Shown one piece after another: positions 1-13,635 of a stretch of 64,000 nucleotides of DNA. Each line of letters begins with the position of its first letter. Positions within the stretch are counted from its first letter, which is position 1. This DNA comes from Stercorarius parasiticus (lineage: Eukaryota; Chordata; Aves; Charadriiformes; Stercorariidae). A model generated the notes under the pieces. The model saw only the letters and a program-made list of their open reading frames with translations, was not told the DNA's origin and did not search any database. The DNA lies in the NCBI GenBank assembly GCA_013396915.1, contig VWZL01000594.1, positions 1 through 64,000 on the forward strand. Reading direction: 5' to 3'. Both the position numbers and the translations under genes were made by a program.

Positions 1-2309
1 ATGTGAGGACACTGGTTTTAGGAATAACATATCACAGAGTAGCCAGATTTTTTTCATCCCTAAAGTAAAATTCCATAATTAAGCCTTTTTTTTGTGGTTA
101 GAGAAAAACATTATAACATACCTACAATCAATCCCTAGCCTTAATTGACCAGGTTCAGTGTGTTCAACAACATGCAGAAACAGTTCAGACTCCTATGACA
201 AGATGAAGCATTACCCTTCCAGAAAGATACCGACTCCCTGCCTGTAGGATTGAATCAGGAAAAAAAAAGTATGAACTTTACACCATAGGACAGTGCATCA
301 GATTTCATTCATACTAGACAAATTTCTCTTAAAATATTTTCTTCAAAGATCTTACTATCTATGATGGCTACAAATCTATGCTGAGTGAATCATTCCATGT
401 CTATGTTATTTTAGGTATTGACAATTTTAGAAATAGGGAAAGAACAAATAGGAATCTCTTGGATCAGGGAATAATGTGGCACAAGGAATTAAAACTCAGT
501 GACCACAGCTAAAAATAACTCTTTTTTAAAAATTTTTTTTCTTTTAAATCAACTGACCCAAGAATGTATTTGCTTTGTCAGTGTGGAAATGGTGCACATA
601 AATTCTGTTCTCGTATCTGCATTTGTCAATATCAAATATATTTACAGTAAAAAAATCTTGTTAGGGAGAGGAAGGGTCTCACAGCCAAGAGGTACAAGTA
701 GTTGTACAGAAATGTGACCCCCATAAGGAATCCATACAACTGATTTACATGAAAGAGATACTGCTCTAACAAAACAGTTAGTGTTTGTAGTTGAATGACA
801 TAATTTCACTCATGTTCTACAAAAATCCAGAAACCTATCTCCTATAATTTCAAAACTGGGTATGATTGGCAATGATAGAAAATTTCCCTTATTGTGTAAT
901 TTCAAACGAAGTTTCACATAGGTAAGATGTCCCGCCAGATAAATACATAAAATAAATAACCTCTTCCCACCTACTCCAGTGGCTTATACAAAATAAGAAC
1001 AATATTTCACAGCATCTTCACTGTATCTCTAGAAGGGTCCATTCAGTTCAGCTTTCTTTAAAACAGCTAGTGTAACATGGTGTTCGTTACAAGATATACT
1101 ACTTAGTGTCCGGGAAAGTCAACTCTAACAAGGTAAAACTATTTCATGTATTTCATGTATTTTAAGGCCAGCAAAAACCATTATAATCATCTCGTCTGAC
1201 CTTCTCTTCAGTAGAAACCATGGATTTCTTTTGGTGAAATCATATAATCATATAATGGTTGGGTTTGGAGTTACCTCTGCCTGGAAAAAGTTTTGGTCAT
1301 GTAATGAATGCAAGCATTTAAAAATATTCAGCGTATCAGCTCCTTATTTCCTTCAGAAAAACTATATTATACAAACTCTGCAAGGAAAAATGAACAAAAG
1401 GAAACAAAACCATAAATAAGCACCCACTGAAATTTCTTATTTTGCCTTTCCTTCTAGGAGAACCAACATCAAAAACTTTGGCGAAAACGCTGAAAGAACT
1501 TTATTGGTTTTTGCTTCTCTATTCATTTGCCTAGCATAAGGAAGGTTAGCAAGATTATATTTCATATGATATCACCAACTTTCTGTAATTATGCTTATAA
1601 GGAGGCATTTACCTACTGTCTGTTGCAGCATAGCCTTTCTCTGTAAATGTGAAAGTTTACATTTTCTTTTCTTTACAGCCCATACTGTGGGTGTCTCACT
1701 TGAAAAAAGTAATAGAAAATGATTTGCTCACTTAGGTTTATAGGCTTTGCAGCTGTACGTTAATGTAGTATTGCTGACTTACCACTTGCTGCATAATAGC
1801 TGCTAAAGTGGTCGAGAGTTTTAGGCTTCTTATGACATAAACATCAGCTCAACTCCTACCTTCTGCTGTTTGCCATCTTATTTCATTAAGCACCATTTTA
1901 ATAGAACTCCTAAATTCTGAAATGTTTAAGTGAAATCGTGGTCCCATTGAATCCACTAGCAAAATTTCCACTGGCTTTATTGTGCTGTCTTGAGCAGAAA
2001 TGAAATTAAGCATGTCCTGAAGGCTATTTATTACTATATAAATTAGGGACCAGTGTGTTTTTGTCTTGTCTGAGCACCACATGCTGTTGTGATGGCTGCC
2101 TTTTATCTCTCCCTCCTGCCAAATTAAGTTACTTTAAATAACTCGACGCCAAAGTAATTTGTTCAAATACGCTGTTTTGCAAAAAGAAGACTCTTTTAAT
2201 ACATTTTAAGAAAAAAAGAAGAAAAAAGGAATATTTCTTCTAATTGGGAGTCTTGAAAGATGAATATCTGTTTGATTAGAGCTGTATATCAAAAACACAT
2301 TTTAGAAAT
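1..2309. other. Unique AT-rich non-coding DNA
   Basis: I see no gene, RNA gene or recognisable repeat here. Open frames are short (under 80 codons), have no recognisable domain and no adjacent splice-site pattern I can defend. A small tandem duplication of ATTTCATGT lies near 1141-1160. The stretch reads as ordinary intronic or intergenic DNA. Confidence 0.6.
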
Positions 2310-3259
2310 ACAAAGTGTTCCCCAGGTATCAATACTGGATCCAGTCCTCTTTAACATCTTCATTAATGATCTGGATGATGGGGCTGAATGCATCCTCAGC
2401 AAGTCTGCAGATGACCACAAAACTGGGAGGAGTGGCTGATATGCCAGAGGGTCGTGCTGCCATCCAGAGGGACCTTGACAGGCTGGAGAAATGTGTCAAC
2501 AGGAACTTCATGAAGTTGAACAAGCAAAGCCCTGCACCTGAGGAAGAACAATCCTATGCACCAGTATATGCTGGGGGCCTACCGGTTGGAAAGCAGCTTG
2601 GCAGAAAAGGACCTCGCGGTCCTGGTGGACACCAGGTTGAACATGAGCCAGCAATGTTCCCTTGCTGCAAAGAAGGCAAATGGTATCCTTGGCTGCATTA
2701 GACAAACTATTGCCAGCAGAATGAGGGAGGTGATCCTTCCCCTTTATTCAGCATTGGTCAGGTCAAACCTGGCGTACTGGGCTCCTCTGTACAAGGGAGG
2801 TGTGGACATACTGAGAGAGTTCAACGGAGAGCCACAAGGATGATTAAGGGACTGGAGCATCTCTCCTGTAAGGAAAGGCTGGGAGAGCTGGGACTGTTCA
2901 GCTTGGAAAAGAGAAGGCTCAAGAAGATCTTGTCAACGTGCATAAATACCAGAAGGGAGGGTACAAAGAGGACAGAGCTAGGCTCTTTTCAGTGGTGCCC
3001 AGTGACAGGACACGAGGCAATGGGCACAAACTGAAGCACAGGAGGTTCCCTCTGAACACTAGGAAACACTTTTTTACTGTGAAGGTGACCGAGCACTGGC
3101 ACATAGGCTGTCCAGGGAGGTTTTGGAGTCTCCATCCTGGGAAAAAGCTGTCAAAAGCCATCTGGACGTGGTCCTGAGCAACTGGCTCTAGGTGCCCCTG
3201 CTTGAGCATGGAGTTTGAACAAGATGACCTATCAACCTCAACCACTCTGATTCTCTGAA
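2310..3259 (+). mobile_element. CR1 LINE, 5'-truncated 3' portion
   Basis: This is about 950 bp of a chicken-repeat-1 non-LTR retrotransposon in sense orientation. It begins within the reverse transcriptase domain (a degraded [12 protein letters not shown] region near 2322-2355) and runs through the C-terminal part of ORF2 into the short 3' UTR. The terminal bases near 3240-3259 are a degraded form of the CR1 octamer tail (ACTCTGATTCTCTGAAG). Loss of the 5' end is usual for CR1, whose reverse transcription normally stops early. Compared with the family as I remember it, there are at least three lesions: an extra base just after the catalytic ADD codons near 2413, a short deletion near 2525, and a deletion near 2772. 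It is therefore inactive. Exact edges are uncertain by about 10 bases. Confidence 0.93.
2329..3180 (+). pseudogene. CR1 ORF2 reverse transcriptase remnant
   Basis: This is the C-terminal third of the CR1 ORF2 polyprotein, split over several frames. The catalytic aspartate pair is still readable as SADDHKTG around 2402-2427, where the family usually has FADDTKLG, so the preceding Phe is now Ser. Downstream, the blocks [20 protein letters not shown] (from about 2428), [20 protein letters not shown] (from 2556), ALVRSNLAYWAPLY (from about 2752) and MIKGLEHLSCKERLGELGLF (from 2840) are in order but shifted relative to one another. The last block, starting near 2977, reads LFSVVPSDRTRGNGHKLKHR. 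Frameshifts and loss of the N-terminal endonuclease and most RT motifs mean no functional product. It was an element gene, not a host gene. Confidence 0.9.
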
Positions 3260-6031
3260 GGTATTTGCTAGTCTGAGATCAGATTAAGACCACAGGCGAG
3301 AAGCAAAAGTCTGAACAGGATGGGGTTTAGGAAGTTACATACACATAAAGCCTGAAGCTCACTTTCTCTTTCCATTTACGCCCTATCATCAGTCTGTTGA
3401 CTCAGTGCATTGGTCCTAAATAAGAGCAGAAGAGTTTACAGCTAAATCTGGCAACGAACACAAATTTTTCCAGGAGGTGAGTCCTTTGACTGGCTTAAGC
3501 ACTGGCTTGCAGCCATGCTGCTCCAGCAACAAGTAGTTCTCAAACCACTCTCAAGAGGAGAGGTCTTCGACCTGACCATCAGGCTTTCTGCTGTAAGCTC
3601 AAATCCTCATGAAGCTGAACTCCTCCATTTTGTAGCCGTATTAGTGTTGCAAATGTTCTTAGTGTTTTCCCCCATCAGTCAAAACAGCAGTGTTTTAAAA
3701 CCATGATTTATCTACAAAGGATCCATTAAATGTAATCCACAGGCAAAGAACCTGCCTATTGCTTGAGAGGCCCCAACACTTATATTGGCTAAAAATTTAG
3801 ACAATGCAGCTAAAAAGGCAGCATGCTTAAAACTCACAAAATCCATAGAGGCAGGATAACAAAAATTTGCACATAGACAACAAAGCTGTCTAAGGCAACA
3901 TATCAGACACTCTAATTCACTGTACACTGAAAGATAAAAGACGGGCAATGTTTGAAATTCATGAAGGAGGACAATGTGCGCGCACACACTTACATATATC
4001 CTGGGGATTGATAAAAGATAGCCTCACATTTGACTGACATCCACCAACTCATAAAAGACTATAAAGCACACACAAACTACTCCCCAGAATATGCCAACAG
4101 CACATCCGAAGTAGTAGGTTATGCAGGCCATGCTTACAGCGCATCCTAGGTGATCATTATTTAGGAGGGGATATCTTACAAGCTATTCATCTCACCTCTG
4201 GATTTCTGCCCCTCAGTCATTGGCAAACCTCTCCTCTCACTTTCATAAACCTTGCAGGAAACAAGGAATACTGCTATAATTCAGGTTACATATCCACACT
4301 GCTGCCTCCAGGCGTCCAGCTAGTGCATGTCATCTACCTTTCAGTCTCTCAAACACAATCTCTGTTGTGATCTGGAAGATGCTTAGGCACTAGTTTGTCA
4401 GCTTTTTGCTCTGGTCACAAAGTAAAAGCCTTCACCAGCTGTAGAAGCAGAGATTAAGCAGTGTGTTCTGGAGTAAAAACAAGTATACTGACACCATTCA
4501 TGCCTATACTGCTAGGCGTGCTGAAAAAGCACCCTTGTCTCATTAGAAATATCTAGCAGAAATTTTGAAAACCCCAATTCACAAACATTTCCATATCAAC
4601 TGGAAGTAAAAATGATGAATCGAGTGTTTCTTGGGCACTGAAGCACAACTAAGCGTATTTGTCCCAACATATATCTAATTTACTGCTGCCAGGATAGTCC
4701 CAAGATTACATTTCCCTGGAACTGGCTGAGCAATTGCATGCAGAGCCACTAGTAACCTCAGGAAGACTGGCAAACCGTAGGACACCCGCCAACTGCTACC
4801 TGCCACATGTAATAAGAAGCACAAAGCCACCCCGTCAGAGCAGTCTCAACAGTTCACATCCTCAGGCCAAACAGGTTAACAGCTGACTTGTGGCTTTTCA
4901 TGTAGGAATAATTACACACTTCTCAGCAGACAAACTCTCATGCTGATATGCTGCTTGCATAGCGGTAGGGAAGGAAACCAAATGCAGAAGCTCTACACCA
5001 AACCTGATTACCCTGATCCTACAACACAGCCCTTTTTATTTTTTTTACCAGAAGTAGTTCTTTCTTAGTGCACAGTATGTTGCTGCTTTGAGAAAATTCA
5101 GGCTCAAGCAGCATCTCTTTCATCTTTCTCTTCCTTGTCACCTTCTTTTTCCACTTGCTTATTTTCCTGGAGGTGCAGCTAGGCAGGAAGAGGAACTTAA
5201 CAGCAGTGGCTTCTATGTCAAAAATTGATTTGTTGAACAGTCACAGCAGCAATATGTCAAATAGTGCCAACAGAAAGTGTTGAATATGCCTGACTGCCAG
5301 GTTGCAGTGCAGAGAACTGCTCCTGCCCTGAGCTCCAAAGGATTTGAATGCTGGTGCCAGAAAAATAGGAGATTATCAAAGTGGGAGTCATACACTTCGT
5401 GCAAGCTTGGCCTGTGATATGGCACTCTTGTGATTCCCTTTCCATGAACTATCCGCCTTAGAAAATGGGAAACACAATGCTGCTTGAAATCCTTCCATGA
5501 GATGCAGTGATATAAGGAGTAAATCGTGTTGCGAAAAAGCTCACAGTGACTCCTTTGCAAACCGGTTTTGAATTGAAATGGGGATCTTAACTTTTCAGAC
5601 CGCTTCTCTTTAAAAGAAGAAAAGCATGTGTTAGAAAATAAATAAGAAGCAGCTGCTTTGTGGAAAGAAAAGCACTCTCCTTTCAGTACCTGAACATGAA
5701 CGCTGAAAGTGTACAAGAATACCAATCTTTATATGGGAACAAAAATATGTCACATGCCCATGCAAAAATGAAACTGCTTTTAAGTAGCAGTAGCAGAAAT
5801 GTAGATCCTCCTTCCTCTGTAGAAATTATTTAATTGAAAAATAGGCCACGTTTAACACCCTTCATTTCAACATGGCACAGCATTGCTTTGAAATCTTAAT
5901 AGTGGATTTAACAAAATTTATGGTATAAGTTCAACACACATCGCTACCGGAATCTGCAACCAAAATGTCTCTCATTATAAGCTCTCATGAATATTAAACC
6001 CCGTCCTCCTGAAAGCTCTGATAAGGGCATC

Positions 6032-6046
6032 TTTTTTTTTTTTTTT
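6032..6046. repeat. Poly-T tract (15 T)
   Basis: An uninterrupted run of 15 T seen directly. It is not next to a recognisable retroposed sequence, so I call it a simple homopolymer. Confidence 0.9.
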
Positions 6047-7735
6047 AACCTATAACAGTCACTAGGCCTTATTTTAATAGGATTTAAATCTCACAATATC
6101 ACCTTAAAATAAGATCGAGCAGACTTGTATGTCCACATAAAGGAAAATAAAACTTAAAATTATACTTACAGTACAAACATAGGAATTTTTTCTTTCAGTG
6201 TTTAGTATATATGTGCACAGAAAAAATATTAATGATTGTTATTTAAGATCTCATTTAATGATAATTTTTTCTATTTCCTTCCTTAGAACTTTTATTATTA
6301 AATCATTTTCAAACAATGTTGCCTAGAATAAATCTCACAAACACAGAGAAGGGAAGAGCTTGCACAGATATCAAAAAGTAGAAAGAAAAAGGAAAAAAAA
6401 AACCCAAAACACTGAAAAATCCCCCACATTCCTCACCCACAAGAAGTGTAAGAACAGGTCAGGTCAGACTAAATCCCTTGTGTCTGTGTGCACATATTTG
6501 GGCTTGTCTATGGCCACATCAAAATATAGACATCCCTATAGACTGAACAGGTAATATTCCCATAATGTTGCTAGAACTGGCTGAAGTTGACCATTTTTGA
6601 ATTTTTGATTCATATAGCCAGTGCATACATGAAGTAAAAAGCACACTACATCTAACTAGTCTACAATGCCGTAAACAGTACCTATTATACTTTATTTCAT
6701 CCTCTTGGGGAAAAAAATACATGGTAATTTGCTAAGCTATTTTCATTTCATTCTTAACATTTATGGCTATTACTAGTAGAAAGCAACAACAGCTTGACTT
6801 TTTAGCATGCAAAATGCTAGATCAGGAAAAGACATATAAAAGAAAAATATGTGCTACTCTCCATTTGTACTGTGTCAGCAAAGCCTTTAAATAGATATTC
6901 TCCGTAGACTTTGCTAATTATGGGTGATTTCCAGTTCTTAGAAATTACCAGGGGAAGACAAGTAAATGAGGTATGAGAATAAGATAATTTATAGAGGTGT
7001 GGCATTAAAAAAACTAATGTCCCTATCTTTCCAATGTTTTGCATGTGAATTATAGCAAATGCACAGAATTTCAAAGCCTATTTCAGAAATGCCCCATATT
7101 TAACAGCTGTGTCTCTATTCAGACTGTGTATTGCTATGTTTAACTGTGGTCGTTAGTGTTTCCTTCTCAAACATGAGGCAACAGAATGTCTACATTGTAG
7201 GGAATCACCTCAAGCTCATACTGAAAAGTAGGGTATAACTTCCACAGACCATTATTTAAACTTGTAGCCTGGTAGCTTGGGGTTCTCTGCAAAATATTTC
7301 TCTTGGGAACCACATTTTTGAAAATGTTACCAAATGAAATGGTCACTGCTATGGTAGCCAATATGGGGCACAACCCCATGTGTGCAAAACTTACTCCACT
7401 ATGTTAAGTTTTGCACCTTTGTCACCTTCACTGTTTAATTTTGAGTAAATGTTTCCTGCTGCTTCAGGAAGGGGTGGCCTCACTCCCAGCCATCCCTGCC
7501 TGCTAATTCCCTTGTGCTGGTGTCAGTGTTTGAGTGGCTATATGTAGTGAATTAGATAAGGAAGGTGGCATGTCTGAAAACTACACCTTTCAAATCTCTC
7601 TATGTGGAAAGTTATTTTTCAACCGGAACAGCTCACTGATCAAGCTCACCAGTAGTTTACAAATGCTTTTTATTCACACAAAGAAAGCAGCCAGAACGAT
7701 CGCCCAAAGAGGAAGAGGGAGACCAATATCTCTTC

Positions 7736-7751
7736 TTTTTTTTTTTTTTTT
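7736..7751. repeat. Poly-T tract (16 T)
   Basis: An uninterrupted run of 16 T seen directly. On the minus strand it would be a poly-A tail, but I recognise no retroposed gene on its right that would make it a processed pseudogene. Confidence 0.9.
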
Positions 7752-10496
7752 ATGAGAGGGTAGCAATGTGGCAAGTGAAAGTGGATTATACAAAAAAAAG
7801 TTTGGTGGGGATCCATCTCCTCTTCTGCCTGACCTCTGCTGCCAGATGCACAGTACTTCTGCTCTACTGTGCTATGATGCTACCAAATGCACCATCAGCA
7901 TTTGGCTCTGAAGGGGAGAAAGACTCCTGTAGACACAGGGGATTATAAAGCTCTGGTGGAAATGGATCCCATGCATCTCCAGTGCCAGAGTTGCCCCTGT
8001 GCATAACCATAACCTTCATACCCGTAGTGCAATGTCACTACCACCTTCACCCAGCCTGCATGGCTACTGGATTTGCCATGTTCATCTCTGAGACTTTTGT
8101 TCCTGGTTCTCGTTTGTCAAGGCGTGGAAGTAGCTGCAATTACTGGCTAAACTTTCTCTTATATGTGACATCAGTGGGAGCTTTCAGCTTTGGAATTTCA
8201 CAAATTCACCATCTAACTATTAATTTTGCTGTTAAAGAACTTCTCATTCACTACTTCACTATGAAAAAGCCAAAAATATCCAGCTATCTTACGTCCTATT
8301 TATTAGGCCATTAAATGAAAGCCATCACGATGGTAGATTTTCTTGTCTTCAAGTAAATAATGACAAAAAAAGAATCAAAACCTGAAATATATAAACAGTC
8401 CTTCATTATTTTTTCTAGCATGTAAAATAATAAACATATTGCATTGGAATAAACACATTTGCATGGGGTTTACATGGGTTCTACATCATCTCAACACACT
8501 AACTGGTCAATTGACTTCCACTCTGAGAGTAGATTTGTTCATAGACAGACATAGGATATTGTTCTGTTGGGTGATTTTTTTTTTTAAAAAGTTACCTGCA
8601 AAAGTGTAATGTTCTTATATTTTTCAGGTTTTAAAAAGAAAATGTAAAGATAAAATTTGTACCTAAATTTGAGAGATAAAATGATTCAGTAAATGCTGCT
8701 ATGAAAACCTACTGGTCATAGGGGGATGTAAAACATGCTTATCTATGTTAGAAAATGTCAGTTTCAAGGATGACATCAGGAATAAAGTACTTGAGTGACT
8801 CATCTTTCAGCAGTTCAGCTTTGATCATTTTGGCCATTTGAATTTTCTCTCATTTTAACTTCTCCGCTTACACAACCACAACCCCCCACCATATGATCAC
8901 TTAAAAAATATTAATACAATTATTCCTATGACAATCAAGGGAGAAAAGGAAGAATTATCAACTTATAGGCATATGACAGACAGAGGAGTGATGATTTCCT
9001 AATTTTACATAAAGATCTTTCAACCAGGATTGACTCAGGTTTTCTGGATTCCAGTCCAGAAGAACCTCGTTCTCACCCCCTCACTCCCTGTAAAAGATAC
9101 CTGCTTTTACACAGAGCCAACAAAAGATTCATAATTTGTTATTACAAAAAAGATAATGAAATTATTAATGCATTCTCATACAGCAACATCTGAGTTCCAC
9201 CTGTTCTGGTCTGCAGAGACTTGTTTATTTTAAAAATGTGACAGAATCTTTATCAGATTATTATTTATCACCTTTAATGTTATTCTCAGACACACTATTC
9301 AATATAGGACAAATAAATCAGCATCACTTCCATGTCCTGTCACATATATTGAAAAACGCCTTTCCAAAAATTTTACAACTTGAATTACTTCAGTATTTCT
9401 ATCTTGAGATTGAGGATACTAGGTTTTTTGCTTCTCCCCTTTGCTCACAATCAAGTGATGTAATGACCCAGACAAAGCCTTTTTCATAATTAAACCCTTC
9501 TTTTCTTTACAGATTTCTGGGAGGAGACCTCGAATTCAGACAAATGATTGCAGATGGTGATATAAAGCTGTACAGAAGATGAATAGTAGCTGTGGCTTTT
9601 AGGTGAAACTCTCTATTTTATGTAGAGCCCTTGTAAGGTGGTCAGAATGCTTTATTCCTGAAAATGCAGCTTAACTAGGATTTAAGTCTTTTGTATGCAC
9701 TTACGCTAGCTGCTTACAAAGAGCAGTTGCTCAGTGGATCTATTTCTGTAGTCAAACATATACCTACACAACTCTTATTGAAGGTTTGGGGCTTTAAGGA
9801 ACACACTTAAAAGGCTTTTTTGGTTGGGGTGTTTTTATTTTTTCCCCTTTCTGATATCTTTTGAGGAATGGGAAATATGAAAGCAGACAACCCTCAGAAG
9901 TATCAAGCGAGAATTTAGTGTCCCTGGCTTCATAGATAGCATGGCAGATTTAGAAGGAAGAAATTATTTTCTTCTTCATTATATATAGTGAAATATATAC
10001 TTCAGAGGCAGATATTTTGCCAGAGTATATCTTAAGGCAGATCACTGAGTACACAGGCATAGTTTTTGAGCTCTCAAGCAAGGATGCAAAGCGGAAATCC
10101 TCATTCACCTCCCACATTCTCCATTTTGATGGAAGTTCAGACACTGCAATGGAGAAGTTGCCACAATACAAGAACCCTTTGCTCCTCATTTTTATTACAA
10201 GTCCCTGAACTCTGCACAAAAGGCAGCAGAATGGTTTCCTGAGGCTTACATAATTGTTACAAACAATTATGAGTTGTATATGTATTCCATACATATATCC
10301 TTACATCCATTGCACGTACTGTTTTCAAAACAATCCTACGGGCTTATTTAAATGCCTCGCGTCTAAGCTATGAGTTTCAATAACCTTGTTTGAGGTGTAA
10401 ATTAAAGTTCTCTGAAGTCAGTGTATATCTCCATCCCTGATCCGAGCAGATTTGTTAAAAGCTTCTTTAATCCTACTTCAAATTTTTGGTCATCTT

Positions 10497-10562
10497 TGTC
10501 TTCCCCTTTTTCCTCCTTCCTCTTTCTCCTTCCCCCCCCTCACCCCACCCTTTTTTCTTTTA
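10497..10562. repeat. Polypyrimidine / C-rich tract
   Basis: About 65 bases almost wholly C and T on the plus strand, including C8 near 10532-10540 followed by CCCC and CCC runs. This is low-complexity DNA. Its minus strand is a purine tract with several G runs and could form triplex or quadruplex structure; that is inference. Confidence 0.8.
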
Positions 10563-13516
10563 ATGATTCATATAAATTCATAGCTGCTTTTACTGTGTCC
10601 TCATGCATTCAGGATTGCTTTCCTGCCTGAAATGGGCAACTTCTGCCCTTCCTCCCTTGCATTGCTAACTATCACATGTATTAACTCTAAAAAATATGTA
10701 GAAATAATCTAATTTATATTTCCAGGTGCAGTTACATAGACATCCTTAAGCTGCTTCTTAGGCTTCAGTTCAGCCCTTAAGTGATATAACTCGGTAGATT
10801 CTTACCAAGGAATTTACAAATTGACCCAATAACTTTAGAGAAATCTGAATTAGGCCCTTAGTAATTGGGATTTATTTCTGAATTTTTTAGTGTGTAGGGA
10901 GTTCCAGAGCACATTAGGTCTCTGCTGGAAAGAAGGCTCCTTAATACTATATTAATATATGAGACATTTTAAAAGAGAAGCTCATATTGCTACTCTATTC
11001 CTGCAGTGATATATACCAAGTCAGACTGAGTGCTTACCTGGCAATAACCAAAATACCATTCGTCATTTCAAATTAAGCTCCAGTATTTTTGCCAAAATGT
11101 AACATTATCATGCAGCAGGACAGCAGGCTGAATTTCAATGGAAATAATATCCCCACTAAAATTTATTACATAACAGTAGATAAACCTCGAAAGATTTCTC
11201 AAAAGATTGAGGTTTGAGCTTTGTTAAAGTTTTGTACCAATCCTTAAAAAATGTCTGGAGGAATTATAAGGGACCTTTTGCAATTTCAGTAAGTCTGTGT
11301 AACTCCAGTTGACTCTTTTTTGAAAGGGAGATCGTGGTATTTAGTCTCTTGAAAAGTCCCAATAAAATGTAATGATATAGTATTTAAATTCAGTTTGGAG
11401 ACCGTCCTAGGGAGTCTTTAAGTGAACTGTGTTTTTCATGTTATTATGTCCTGTTGTTGTTCGAATAAAAATAAAAAAGGAATCTAGTTAATTTGTAAGA
11501 GAAAGCCATTATGTTTCTCTTAAATTTGTTCATTAAGCTGCTTGTTCACACCCAAGCTAATTCAGTCCTCATTGAAACAAATGTGAAAAACTTAATTTGA
11601 ATTCACTGGGTTTTGGGTCAGGACCCCAGTGTGTTGCTGTAATTCTGTGGTCTTTATTTCTTCCTTTTCCTTCATCACAGACAGCAATGGAATAGGAAAA
11701 GACTGTGTATAACTTAGAGCACAATCATCTATTGTACTCTCAATATAAATTTGGGTTGCTATTTCACTGAAAATTGTTGTAGTTCTTTAATTTTGCAGCA
11801 CATGGCAGTCAGTTTGCCATGTTTTATATGGAAAAAATAGTTTCATAAAAAATACGTGAAATCTTTAGGACACGATGCAGGGCATTTTAGCATATCATTA
11901 TGTCTTTAAAATCAGACATCTCTAGATATTTCAGATTTTAAAACTCTTGTTTGTGCTACCAAGGTAGGGATACCTACCCAGCTCAGAGGTTCTGCTAAAG
12001 CTAGAAAGAACTGCCTATCCTAGGGCTGCAACTAGTTGGTGTCTGAACAATGACAATCCTAGCCACTGAGATTCTTTGTCACCCACATTACAGGGGATGG
12101 GGAGTTGTTTAGATTGCTGTGGTTTATGACCGACTCCCTGTGGTCAACATTCTTACAGCCAAGAATCAATATCCGCCCTTTCCCCTTGAAGACGTGAAAT
12201 TCATTATCATTAAAATCGACAACTGATTTAAAGAAAGAAATTTGGCTCTTTGAAACTGCTCAGACTACAAAATGCTGAAAATAGTAACAAAATAGTGGAG
12301 AAAGGAAAAATGTAGACTAACAACTTAAATGTGGTAGCAGCCCCATGGCAAACTGCAGAACCATGTAAGTTATTTTTTGAACCATATTAAAAATGTCATC
12401 AAACTGTTTTATGAAATACTAATTTAGTTAGCATTATACTGTACATCACATTATAGATAATATTTTAAGCTTCATTTCTGAAACTACTATAGAATATTTT
12501 CAGCCCATTTCTCCCTCAGAAAGTGCACAAAGTGTCTTATTCTGTTGATAAGAGTGCTCTACAGCAGCATAGTCAACAGCCCTCAAAAGAAAACAACATG
12601 GATTTTAATGGCAGTGTTTCTATAAAATTTTACTGTATTTTAAGCAGTAAAGCTGCAAACCTATCATCTTGTGGGAGTCAAAATTAAATCTGGATCCAAA
12701 CTTGCTCAAAACTGAGAGCTTTGAGCCCGTATATCACTCCTAGTATTTGTTACGAAAAGCAACATTTAAATTTCCAGTTTAACATCACGGTTCAAATTTG
12801 CCAGGGGAAAGACTGAAATGCAACCTTGGTATTTCCAAGGGAACACGAAGACAGATTATAACTTACAGCAACTTATTTTGTTATTTTCTTAATTTTGTTC
12901 AGTCAAGCAGTAATGAGAAACATATTCTAATTTTTATGACTAATCAATATTCTGTAATGATCTCGTTCAGAAAACCTTGCAAGAATAAACAGAAGTCCCA
13001 GTTAGCTTACGCTGTGTAATAAAATGGTCAATTTAAGCAATGCACGCTGTTTTCCATTTTCAGTCTTATAATAATGCATTACTAACAAAGCATTAGTAAA
13101 GATTACATTACATTGCATTCTGCAATTTAATTAGGGAACATTCATCTTTGACTCAGCAATCCCCAGGTTTTATGCTTTCCACCAGCTGACAACTTTTATT
13201 CTAGCTAAGAAGGCTGCGCCACTGTGAAGTCTAAAGGGGCCTGTGGCACCCCTGCATGGAGGGCTTTACCTACGGGAGGAACCTACCTCCCTCCTTCATG
13301 GGAGGAAGCAAAGGAGAAGGCAACGAAGCTGAAATGGAACCTGTTTTGGCTAATCTTTCTGCGTGTCTGTATTGGGTGCAGGTGTCCAGGTTTTGGTAGT
13401 GGGGGTAGCTGTGGGGTGGCCTCTGTGAGGAGTGGCCGGGGCTGCCCTGGGCCAGACGCAGCCGGTTCCAGCCGGCTCCAACCGACCCACCGCAGGGCAC
13501 GGCTGAGCCCCACAGC

Positions 13517-13528
13517 CAAGATGGCGGC
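13517..13528 (+). promoter_or_regulatory. YY1-type motif inside LTR
   Basis: The sequence CAAGATGGCGGC is a full match to the known YY1 consensus (AAGATGGCGGC core). It sits 15 bases upstream of the TATA-like TATTTAA at 13544-13550, within the LTR promoter region. Occupancy is inferred, not shown. Confidence 0.55.
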
Positions 13529-13543
13529 GCCTCAGGGAAAGTG

Positions 13544-13550
13544 TATTTAA
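13544..13550 (+). promoter_or_regulatory. TATA-like box of LTR
   Basis: TATTTAA at the place where this LTR family carries its TATA-like element (family version ends ...ATATTTAAGAA). It would drive rightward transcription if the LTR were active. Confidence 0.5.
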
Positions 13551-13635
13551 GAAAGGGCAGAAAATGCTGGTCAGGGAGAGGATGAGGGAAAAAAGCCCTA
13601 TAGTATACAATACAAATTTCAATATCCCCATTGGA

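Larger units (their letters stand above)
3260..13367. other. Unique non-coding DNA with homopolymer tracts
   Basis: No supported gene. The longest open frame here (5213-5725, minus, 170 codons) shows no motif, repeat or signal I recognise and has no similarity to CR1. The stretch includes T runs at 6032-6046 and 7736-7751 and a pyrimidine tract at 10497-10562. The segment 7440-8060 is somewhat richer in GC and could be an old transposon relic, but I cannot assign it. Confidence 0.55.
13368..13605 (+). mobile_element. Avian endogenous-retrovirus LTR fragment
   Basis: GC-rich block beginning TGTATTGGG, followed by AGGTTTTGGTAGTGGGGG, GTGGCCTCTGTGAG, CCAGCCGGCTCCAA and GTGTATTTAAGAAAGGG. This order matches my recollection of a common neoavian ERV LTR whose start is TGTATTGGGTTTGCATGGC. 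The start is therefore the LTR 5' boundary; the right edge is where similarity fades after GGGAAAAAAGCCC, so the 3' part of the LTR is missing or too diverged to recognise. A TATA-like TATTTAA lies at 13544-13550. No gag, pol or env sequence is attached. Family name and class are not assigned. Confidence 0.7.

Noticed and set aside
5213..5725. 170-codon minus-strand open frame, the longest not linked to a transposon
   Set aside because: No recognisable domain, signal peptide or low-complexity pattern, and no support for splice sites or neighbouring exons. A frame of this size can occur by chance in 64 kb.
7736..7751. T16 run considered as the poly-A tail of an antisense processed pseudogene
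   Set aside because: No recognisable coding sequence adjoins it, and processed pseudogenes are rare in birds.
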